A stretch of DNA of 64,000 nt from Vanessa cardui (taxonomy: Eukaryota > Arthropoda > Insecta > Lepidoptera > Nymphalidae): NCBI RefSeq assembly GCF_905220365.1, contig NC_061141.1:4533501-4597500 (forward strand), written 5' to 3'. A model generated the notes under the pieces. The model was not told where the DNA came from. It made no database searches and saw only the letters and a program-made list of their open reading frames with translations. Shown here piece by piece: positions 25,701 to 37,700 of the stretch; position 1 is the first letter of the stretch; every line of letters begins with the position of its first letter. The position numbers and the translations under genes are program-made.

Positions 25701-28700
25701 TATCATATGACCTAATATATTCGTCAATTTGACACGCTGATTTACGAATTTTCGTGAAGATATCAGTACAATATTGTCATCGGACATGACTACCACCGTG
25801 CCTTAAAGGCTTTAATTTTAAAAGTCAGACAAGAGAACCGGTAGCCGCAGCTACCAATTACCTTTTGCAGCAATGGGGTCGTATCAGACAGACTATGGGA
25901 GAGTCCGGAAAAACCACTTTCTTTGTACAACAATGCATAACGCACAGATTAAAAATATATGTATACAAATTCAAGCATTATTTACTTCATTAATGCAGTG
26001 ACAGGCGGTTATTTAAAAATGGAATGCCTATGACGTCAGTCGTATACGCCCTTTACATAAAAACGATAATCCATTTTTAGATGTGAATGTTAAACATATT
26101 TCATTGTTTAGTTTAGGCCCTTTTCACACAGCGCGATGGAATAAAAGCCATCGAGTTATTTGTTTTTGCTTCACGTGTAATTTGGAACAAGTATGGGATT
26201 TTTAACGATTTATGACCTTTTGCAAATAATTTTGATTTTAATGACGACATAAACTAGTCTATATTTATTCGTTTTATTAAATACTAGCCCCGACTTCGCA
26301 CTTCGACTTTATTGAAGATCTTTTTGAGATGTACAGATAATACCTACTGTAGTACATTCTATCTATTAAAAAAAAACGCATCAAAATCCGTTGTGTAATA
26401 TTAAAGATCTAAGCATACATAGGGACAGACAGCGGTAAGCGACTTTGTTTTTTACTGTGTAATGATATAAAAACTTTTTTGTCGTAAATGTTTTTGCTCG
26501 TGTAGGTACGTAGCATAGGCGTACGCAGTCGCTATCGGTTATTAACGCTTTGGTCATTAGTGTACTACTTTCGTTTTTTTAATCGCATTATATGTCAATA
26601 AATAATCTAGAAAATACAATGAAAGTTTATTGAGGTCAAGTTATTAAAAATATATAAAATTATTTATTACATTTTTTGAGTGTACGACACAGGAAATAGA
26701 TAATTTATAAGAGCATATAATCGTACTTCTAACAAAAACTCCTAGTAGTTTTTGTTAGAAGTAAGAAAAAGTAGCTTAGCATAAGATGGAAGGGGCTTTT
26801 TATTCTCATGTCACAAATTGAAAAGAATAAAAAGTGTATGCACTTTTTATTCAACGCACGCGATTTATAGTAAAATGTGAAACATCGTCTAGAAGGGAAT
26901 CTTATTGAAAAAAAAAAACGTTTTGTAACGTTTAGTTGAAGTTTTTTGTTTTTATTTTTTATTCTCTGACTACTTCTATTTTATACAATAAAGTAAAGAC
27001 AATGCACCTCACCACTGTCTTGCCAAAACAAACAGTATACATATTTCTAAGCAATATCATTAATAAAATTCAATTATTTTTTATGATATTGATTTTTCCC
27101 CATTTTTTTTTACTATATTTGTGAAAATATGTTTATAGTACAAAAACATTTATATTTGATTATTTAAAATATAAATTTAAATATTATGATTTCCTATCTT
27201 TTCATCTGACAGAATTTGATATAGCTATATTCATCATACAAAAAAAAGTAAATTCATTATCTATTAAACGGTTATCATGCACAGATTAAATGGAAAATTA
27301 TTTAAAAGGATTTATCACAATCAATTGCGTATATTTTTCTTCATTTTTGGAAAACATTCTTGACAAAAAAAACGCCTCATTATACATTATTTTTACGTTT
27401 GCATTTTCAAACATATTTTTGTTTTATTAATTTGGTGTCTAACTTGGGATATAAGAACGATTTTATATAATGTTACATTATCACAATGTATACTTTTCTG
27501 CTGAGCTGAGATGGTCCAGTGGTTAGAACGCGTACATCTTAACCGATGATTGCGGGTTCGAACCCAGGAAAGCACCAATATGTATATGTGCTTAATGTGT
27601 TTTCTCACGATGTTTTCCTTCACCGCCACGAGATTAATTTCTCGTGGCGGTGAAGGAAAACATCGTGAGAAAACCTGTATGTGTCTAATTTCATCAAAAT
27701 CCTGCCACATTTGCATTCCACCAACCCGCATTGGAACAGCGTAGTGGAATATGTTCCAAACCCTCTCCTTAATGGAAGAGGAGGCCTTATCCCAGTAGTG
27801 GGAAATTTACAGGCTGTTACTATACTTAGGTATATTAGGATTATAATTATAGGTTCAATGACTATACAATAACATAGAATTATTATTAATAATTAGGTAC
27901 ATTATCACATATCACTTCACACGTGACCTTGCTCAGTCAGAGATCGTAATCAGTGTTCGATTTAATGAATAATTATTTTGTAACAATTACTCATTGTTCC
28001 AAACATTCAATTGTTACTGAACATTGAAATTTTAAACAATTGTTATGCTGTATAGCGATAATCTTATACTTTTTTTGTCAGAAAGACGCTTCGCCTTGAC
28101 ACAAACTTCTAAACTAAATGTTGAAATGTACTACCCTCCAATATAATGACAACTTCCATGGTCGAGTGATGTGTACACCGGTTTTCATGGGTACGCCACT
28201 CTGAGGTCCCGGGTTCGATTCCCGGATTCCGAGTCGATGTAGATTACCATTAGTTTTCTATATTGTCTTGGGTCTGGGTGTTTGTGGTACCGTCGTTACT
28301 TCTGATTTCCATAAAACAAGTGCTTTAGCTACTTACATTGGGATCAGAGTAATGTATGTGATGTTGTCTCATATTTATTTATTATCATGGCGGATAGTTG
28401 CCTGGGGTACAATTAAACTTGCACCTAATTAGTATACAAGACCTATTTTATTCAAATTAATTGCCCCTTATAAGTTACAAAAACTGTACTTCTCTTCCTT
28501 GAATAGAAGTCTTTTGTGTAGTGCAAAATGTAAACCTTAAAGCACTCGTGAACTTAGCAACGAAATACTTATCGTTGTAGTTCAGTATACAGACAATTGG
28601 ATTGCTATATCAGGAACGAATTAGTATGTAATGAGGTTTTAATTAAATTTAAAGTTTACTGAAAATCGGCAAGAAACTCCGTAGTAACTTTTTTTAAACA

Positions 28701-31700
28701 ATAAATTATGTACAGTCGGGGTAAGAATAGGTTCGGCACCTTAAGATCTATTCGTGTAAGTATGAGCGATAATTCTCTTTACCGATCGAGAATGACATAT
28801 TGCATCGCAATGATTTGATGTTTAGATTCAAAATGTACTAAGAGTTTAAGACTTGATAAAGGAATGAATCTGAAAACTGGCGAAGGTTTTCTTACTCTGA
28901 CTGTACATGTAAGTTAAAAAAAAAAACATCTGTAAATTTCATACATAAGTTCTAAACGATGATTAGAATAAAAGTGTTAGTTTACGTTTTGACTAAGTAA
29001 ACATCGCACGGAAAAAAAATACTCCGTATAACCCAATTTAAAAACATAAATACCCTTTGAAAGACATATCGGTAAAGTACAACTATCCAACAAATGTCGC
29101 CCTAATAATTATAAAATTCTAAGCCAAGTACATAAAAACTTAAATGGAACACTAACATAACCACTTAAGGGCATCGTAACTTGATGTTAATGTTAGGCAA
29201 TAGTTTAATCCCAGTGAAAGGTGAATAACATACATTATGTCAGTTTGCCCTTCAAGAGAACTACCGCTTAGCTTGATAACTTACGCAATAGATTATGCGA
29301 GAAAATTATGAAATTAAAAGATTGACGTGAAAATCTATGTTGTACGTATTAGTTTAAATGTTGTATCAAAATAGTAACACTATTCTTTTCTCCTTGAAAA
29401 GTCAGAGATAATTTATGGTTGTCTTCAGATCCAGTATTAGTCCGATTACGATTGGATTCTATTTGAACCTTTTTTTATTTAAACATTCACCACACTATTT
29501 GTTATTCGTAGCCTTGAAGACAATTCTACTATCAGCAAAAACAAATCCATTCTAGAACATAGAAAAGTAACAGCTTGTAAAGGTCTTACTGTTGAGATAA
29601 CGCCTCCTCTCCTCAATAGGAGACTATTTTGAGCTTTTCCCATCATATATATACATATGTCATATTGTGGCATATTTCATCTACATTGCAGATGAGACAT
29701 GCAAATTATTTTATTATTATACCTGAGTGAGTGTGCGAAAAAAGATCAGCGTTTGTGCGTACTCTACCCAGTAGTGCGATACCCAATGGTTGAGATTGGC
29801 TGGCTTTATCCTGTCTATTTAATGGTTGACTTTTGATGTGAGGAAATAAAGAAAATAACAACAATCACCAATTAAGCACACCGTCTCTCGAAGAGAGAGA
29901 AATAATGTTCTAATACTCACTGAACCAAAATTATTACATACGTTCAAGTGAATCATAAATATATGCATATATATATATATTTTTTTATAAAATATTATTT
30001 TGATCTTGACCGCAATCTAAAGGGTTACGTTAAGACGTGGTCGACGATGGGACGAGTTAACCTATTAAAAGCATATAAGTACCTCAAAGGCGGAAATACA
30101 GAAGCCGGCATGGAATTTCAAAACTCGTGCTCTGCGTGATATCAAACTCTTGGCAAAGCGCTCGGTTTGCTGGATGATATCCTGCAGTGCGTCTAGTACT
30201 TCGGTTATAGAACTACAAAAGATCAGAGAGCTCTCATACAGTGGGCTTTAATCATTACATATTATAAAATAAAGTTGCTCACCGTTGTCTGCCTCTATGT
30301 ATGCTTAGATCTTCAAATTAGATAGAGATTCGAGAAGGTTTTTGTATATAATACATGGATAATAGTAAAGAAACAAGAAAAATTCTGTACTATATTTAGT
30401 ATCAGCATTGCACCCGTGCGAAGCCGGGGTGGGTTGATAGTAATTACTAAAAATTATCTCATACATCAGTATATTACTAATTATTTTATTAAGTACATAT
30501 CTGTATTTTTTTTTATTAAATTACCTATTTGTTATCTATATGTATCAGATATTATACACAAGATTATTTGAAACAATAATGTTTATGCCGTATAGAAAAT
30601 TCTTTATCTGTTTTTATCAGTATTGTATTCATTTTTGTGTATACATTTTCGTATCATTAAGTCGGTTTTAATACAAAAATAATTAAAAATTAAACAACTT
30701 GATATTGATAATGCACAAGATTTATAAATCGAGACCAACAGCTACTGTTACCGATTCTATTTTGAGTCGAGAACAATTTTAAACTGTACTTTTAATTAAC
30801 TTTATTGGTCATCGGTTAACTGAGCTGGGCTGCAATTGATAATCTAAATTTAGCCTAAGAAATACCACCCTCGTACGTATTTAAGGTTTGCTTCAAGTTT
30901 TATTGATAGTTAATTTTTAGAGAATATATCTTAGTACATTGGCAAAGATAGATAATTTACTTTGACTTGCATTTAGCTTTGTTTTTATATGAATTCATAT
31001 TAATATTATAAATGCGAAAGTAACTCTGTCTGCCTTTCTGGTTTTCACGCGAAATTTGGTACACAAATAATCTAGAGACTGAGAAAGGACATAGGCTACT
31101 TTTTTGGAAACAAAGGCGTAAGATCTTTTCGTATATCAATCATCAACGTAATATTTTAAGTTAGTTTGTAAATATATTCATTTTCTTTGCAAGCAAAGCC
31201 GCGGGTAACAGCTAGTATAGGTATAAAAATAAAATTAAGCAAAAGTTATAACATCGTAGCCTCTCATATCATATGAGTACTATAACCAATGAAACATGTA
31301 AATATGGTATATTGGCTACTTGGTGGTAGGGCTTTGTGCTAGCCCGTCTGGGTAGATACTACCTACTCATCAGTTATTCTACCGCCAAACAACAGTACTC
31401 AGTATTGTTGTGTTCCGGTTTGAAGGGTGAGTGAGCCAGTGTAACTACTGGCACAAGGGACATAACATCTTAGTTCCCAAGGTTGGTGGCACATTGACGA
31501 TATAAAGAATAGTTAATATTTTTAACAGCGTCATTGTCTATGAGTGATGGTGTCACTTACCATTAGGTGGCCCATATGCTCGTCCGCCAAGCTATACCAT
31601 AAAAAATATTACTTCGGGATAATAGATATCCCTTTGGGTTATTTTCAACAATAGACGCCCCATTCTGGCGTTTTTAAAAAAGAAATGTATTCTTATAATG

Positions 31701-34700
31701 TCAGTCCAGTGCAACCATATTAATGTGACGTATTTGCCCAACAATATTAATAATTATTTTAAATAAGAATCAACATTGAATTGAATCTCTGACGTTTTTG
31801 TAATAAAAAGTAATTAAATAGAAACTGTAGTGTCATACATGATATAATCGTCTTCTATGCCAAATTTATTTTCGAATTCGTTCAACTATTTGGGCACGAT
31901 GGCTTGACGCACATCCAAACGTAGAAATATTTACAATTATTCTATTCTTTAGAGAATTTTTCCGATATTTTTCATTGTAATTAAATATGTATAAGTATAT
32001 CATTTCAAAAGAAGAATTCATTACAAAGAAAATGTTTTCATATTTTTGGTATCAGTTATATTTTGTAACGTTTGCCCTTATTTAATAGCCTCACATAAAA
32101 AAAAAAAATTATGACAAGAACAAGTAATCTAATTTAAGTCGTCATGAATAGTCGGTCAAATAAAAACTTATTTCACCTTATTTCGTATAATGCTTCGCAA
32201 TCAACAAATTTTTGTCGCGTTTAAATATAACTGAATAATTTTTGGTATTTCAAAGTGTTTCAATAAGTCAAAGTGATGGTTCTAATTTTAAATAATCCAT
32301 TAAATATTACGGGGATTTGTGCCAATGCTACCTGAATGTAAACACTATAAATCACCATCGCGAAGACTACCGGTCCCGCCCCCAAATTGAAGAACTTTAC
32401 TAATTTTGAGTTAAGAACGAAATAAATATATATTCCTAACGAATACTTTGCAAAATCGACTTCTTACACACACATGCACGTAGAAACAAAACCAAAAACT
32501 TCGGACCGACTTAGCTATACAGTAATAGTATTGGATTTTGAAATTCTGAGCAAATTTACATAATACTAAAATACTTAGTATATAGTTTCATTTATTTGTA
32601 CTTTATATATATATATATGTAACTTCTTCGCTTTTACAGTTACCCGTGCCTTATGCACTTTTTAGTTTTACTTAGTTAGGTGTCACACCTATACATTTTT
32701 TTCTTATTCACTAAACATTAGTAGATCTTGACTCTAGTTGGAGTTCGCCATCCGTGAAAGACGTGGCCCACACTGACTCAATTATTTTATATTTGTTTGT
32801 ATTTAACTCGACAAAACCAACTCATATTAGTTGTGGTATATTCGTAGGCGTGTTTTTAAATTAATTTATGTTCAATTTAGGACGGGTCAATGAAATAGTC
32901 CTCGTGGAAAGAGGTGGTTGTACTCGCTTGTAATCTAGTGTAATACTAGTTGTTGCCTGAGGCTTCGTTCGCGTCATGTGTTAGGCAAAAAAGTAGCTTA
33001 TGTTTTTCTTTGAAGTTTAGGTTTGCTTCATACCAAATTTCATCAAATTCTGTTCGTTCGTTTGGTAGTGAATGAAGGACGGATAGACAGACAGTTACTT
33101 TCACATTTATAATAATATATTTATATTAGGATAGAGTGGAAAATGGGATGATGATAGATATAATATAATAATAAATATGAGACAACATCGCATATATTAC
33201 TCTGATACCAATGTAAGTAGCTGGAGCACTTTTGTTATGGAAATCAGAAGTAACGACGGTACTACAAACACTCAGACCCAAGACAACATAGAAAACTAAT
33301 GGTAATGCACATCGTCTCGGCCAGGAATCGAACCCGGGACCTCAGAGTGGCGTACCCATGAAAACCGGTGTACACACCACCCGACCATGGAGGTCGTCAA
33401 TATAGTATATATATAGCCCAGATCATCCTGCACTAATACCTACCAAATATAAGAAAATACTCTATAAGTTATACTATAAAATAAACGTTACTATCAAACA
33501 TTGAAGGTCTGTCTACAGTAACGACTTATCGCTCCCTACCGTTTTAATTGAATTGTTTGCGTTCACAATAACAAATGAAAACGTCTATACTTTACGATGC
33601 TGCTAATAATAAAATGCCATTCTTATTTACACAAATACGAACCGTAATGTAAACGTATAACGTCTGTAATTGCTTGTTATATTTATTTCACGGTACGATT
33701 GCGTGATATTAGGAATGGTGTACACCGCGTATCGGTTCGCGAATAATACAGTTTTCACATTACACGATTGTAATTAACGTCTCAAAAATGTTATATAATT
33801 ATATAATTAAGATGTCTTATTTAAATCGAATGTGATATCATTTGTAAGTAATAAGGCTGTCTTTATTGAAATGTATCGTTTTCTATTAGTAATGTCAAAG
33901 TTGATTTAATAGTTAAGTGTCAAAAAAACGAAGAAATACGTTGTTCCTAGTCCTTATAATATTATTCAGAACTGTATAATTAATGAGAACGCACCTCATC
34001 GGTTTCTTAACTTATTCGTGTAATTTGAAATAATATATTCTTAAAACAATACAAAGGGTTTCTTAATTTTCATTGAAAATAAATAAACAATTACTTTTTA
34101 AATATTTTTCGATGTACTACTATTATTGCCAGTATTAAAAATTGAATAACGATAGTGGTAAGCTATTAATGTTGCTTATTAATAATTCCTATTAAAACTA
34201 GTATATAATGTCGTCAAAGTCGAATGTAGCCAATCCATTTCAATGCATAGATGTTGTAAGAGTTAACGGAAATATAGTTAATTGTATTCAACAATTGAAT
34301 TAGCCTCTGACCTAATCATATGCTGGTTCAGCTGATACGTTGGTTTTTTCAATATTAATTAACCCACAAAGAGAAAAAGTATGGAGTGCCAAGATCTTCC
34401 ACGTAGATAACGTATTGTGTTTAACCAAAAATCAGATAAGGGCCAGCGAAATAGACGCTTAATGCCGTTGATAATGATTAGAATAAAGGATATTTTTCCT
34501 GATATAACATTAACAGCCTGAAAATTTCTCACTGCTGAGCTAAGGCCTCTCTTTCCTTTTGCACCTTTCACCACGCCGCTCCAATGCGGGTTGATGGCTA
34601 CACATTTTGCCGAATTTAATTGAATTTAGACACATGCAGGTTTCCTCACGATGTTTTCCGTCACCGCCGAGCACGAGGTGAATCATAAACACAAATTAAG

Positions 34701-37700
34701 CACATGGAGATTTAGTGGTGCTTGTTTGGGTTTGAACCAAGCGTTAAAACCACCTGGCCATCTCGACTCTGTCTGATATTGTCGTTCATATTTATCGTGT
34801 CGGTACCGTCTCGCTGTCGCCTCGTATAAAAACTTATATTACCCAGTTCCTACGTACGTTAGTGAGTCAGCACGCATTTTCATATGTCACCGAAGTTCAC
34901 GTTGTTATTACGATTACGCTGTTGTTGAATATTAAAAGATTTGGATCTGGTTCAACGAAAACATATAACTATATTTTGTACTGAGTTTCTTGTCGGTTCA
35001 TGTCAGTATAAAATTCCCAACCTGTCGTAGCTTCACTTAATATAGTTTGTTAAATGACGATTCGAAAATCCATGTAAAATTCTATTTGAATAAAGTATAT
35101 ATTGATTTTTGTTAAAATCATCTGACAGGTGACATTTGTATACGCTGTAGAGTTTGTTTAAGGATCTTACTTCTTAGCTACTAAGACTCTTACTGGTCTT
35201 ATATGAAAAAAAAAAAATAAGGTACAGTCAGATTAAGAAAATCTTCGTCAGATTTCAAATTCATTCCTTTATCAAGTCTTGAACTCTTAGTACCTTTTGA
35301 ATCTAAACTTTAAATTATTGCGACACAAGATGTCATTTTCGATCGATAAAACAGATTATCGCTCATACTGAGCACTCTAAAATAGATCTTAAGGTGACGA
35401 ACCTTTTCTTACCCCGACTGTACATATCCTATTATTATATTACTATAATAACAACATGATCTACAGCCACAAAATTGCAGTTAACGTGCAAATCACTCAT
35501 TTACTATTCAATACTAATATTGTAAGTTTGAAACTTTTGTCTATCTGTCTATCTATCTGTTGCTCTTTCTAGGCCGAATTGTATGAAAATTTGCTCTGCA
35601 GCAAGCTATGTTTGTCCTTAGGGTTCAATATTGCATAATAGCAAATTATATCAAATTTGGTTCACGGATTTAGCCGTGAAAACGTAACACTCAGACAGTC
35701 AGAGTTACTAACGTATTTATAATATTAGTACAGATATAATAACACCTCGCCTCATTGCCTCCACTGGTGACAGGAGGGCTGGTTCTTTTTTTGCCCAGAG
35801 GATCGGAATTGCGATTCAACGGGGAAATGCTGCTAGCATTCTTGCCACCATTCCACGCGGTCAAGATTTATACAGTAACTAGTTTTATGTCATATGTGTA
35901 TATATTTAAGCATTTGATGTTATTAATTATAATGTTAATAAAAAACGTCTATAATATGTGTACTAAATGAGGAGATTTTTTGTGTTCCTTAATTGCAAAA
36001 GCTGCTAAGCAATTATAAATAAAAGTTGTATCAGAAGTTTTCAGTGTATAATGTGTCCCATGCAACTTTTGTCAATCGAAATTTAGTTGTAGATATTGTT
36101 TGACAATAAATAAATTAGTATCGAAGTATCATCTTCTATCTTCGTGGCTTAATTCGATCCGCCATAGACGTAACAACCGTTAATTTCGTATCCTTGTGTA
36201 GAAGTCACATCTATCTATGACCTATAAAATGCTATCTTCAGACTATTAATATTATAATTACGAAAGTACTGCTCTATGTTTGTTAACTATCAAGAATAAA
36301 CAGCTGAATCGTAATGGAATTTGACATATAAAATACGGGATTAGCATATAAATTAGTTAAATCTTGCATGCAAATTACGGAAAAATACAGGAAGTAGGGG
36401 AAATTTTTGCTGCTCAAGGAACACCTACATCGACCCGCAATTTCGCTCCTGACATTAGCGATTGTCTTACGTCAGTTTTAAATTCGAAAACTGTCTGCAT
36501 AAAAGTCCAAAAGCACAAACTTTCACATACACTTCTACACTTGAAATAGTATGGGTAGTTTTGTTAAAGATTTAAGGAATAAATAAATATAAGACAATAT
36601 TTCATACATTACTCTGATTCCAATGTTAGTCGCTAAAGCACTTGTGTTATGGAAAATACAGACGTATTGGTACCGCAAACGCCCAGACCCAAGACAACAG
36701 AAAACTAATGAACTTTTTCCACATCGACTCGGCAGGGAATCGATTCTGGGAACACTACTCCCAGATTCGATTCCCGGCCGAGTCGACCCGTGAAAATCGG
36801 TGTACACTACTCGACCACGGAGTTTGATAATTGTTTGTAGGTTGTCCACCGTTATTAGAAACGAATACGGAATAAGCGATGTGATGCTGGTAGATTTTTG
36901 ACTCTCAATAAACAAGTGTAAATAACACTTCTGTTTTGAATAAAGATTTTTAACTTTGACTTCGACTTTGATAGAAGATCGATTTGTGGGTTGTACCTAC
37001 TACCCACAAATCCCTAGAAGGGTTTGCATCCCTACCATCAAGTTTGCGTTGCGTTGGTTTTACTAATGTAAAAGTTTAGTTTAATTATCTTGCTTGCTTA
37101 CATAAATTTATCTTCAATATTTTCTCTTCACATTGTTTCGATCCTGTTCTCGACCAATATTTATGTAGACCACACAATTATTTAATATGAACTATGTATC
37201 TGTTATGGTATTTGTGTTTTAAGACAACATACAAAAAGTTGTTGTAATAAATCATTATAAAAGATTAAGCAAGAAATAAGTTTTTAAAAAAATAAAAACG
37301 TAATATTCACCTTTTCTAGAACATTCATTTTTAAATTCTAAAGAAAAAGTGGCAAAGATTTATAGTGATTGTATAAGTTCAGAAACATTATAGAAGTAAT
37401 TACAACGATATCACTTAAAAAAACAAATATTTGTATATAAACAGACGCCTTAATAACGGTAAAACATTACTCGTATTATTTATAGCATTTCTCAGTTAAA
37501 ACGAAACGTTGATATAACCAAAGGTCAAGAGCTCTAATCTGACCAAGCACGTACTTATAAGATTTTCATGAGCTGAATTTGCGCTTAAAAATCCTCTATT
37601 TCTTGGTACGAGAAAATATCGCGAGCAAATTAAATAGATCAGATTTTCTCACAAGCATTATTTGATACATACATATACATATTAGCGGTATACGCGATCT

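Larger units (their letters stand above)
25329..25740 (+). mobile_element. TAGTACGACAC MITE, truncated and carrying a nested repeat and a hairpin
   Basis: Left end TAGTACGACACAACTTCGAT with AGCATCGGCAAAAT matches the left end of the complete MITE at 58717. After AATATTTATTTCTTAC it is interrupted by a CTAGCTGTGCCCGCGGC repeat (25452-25664) and then resumes with GAATATGATCTTTACGCAAA until about 25735. The right inverted end is missing. Confidence 0.75.

Noticed and set aside
27393..27731. 112-codon open frame on the minus strand
   Set aside because: It overlaps tRNA-SINE 2 and its hairpin; the translated product is SINE sequence.
28190..28230. B-box motifs that could suggest genuine tRNA genes
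   Set aside because: The A and B boxes sit in repeated 230-320 bp elements with conserved non-tRNA bodies and lack a paired acceptor stem; these are SINEs.
36535..36915. 126-codon open frame on the minus strand
   Set aside because: It lies across the rearranged tRNA-SINE 1; the frame is kept open by the inverted duplication and has no protein domain.
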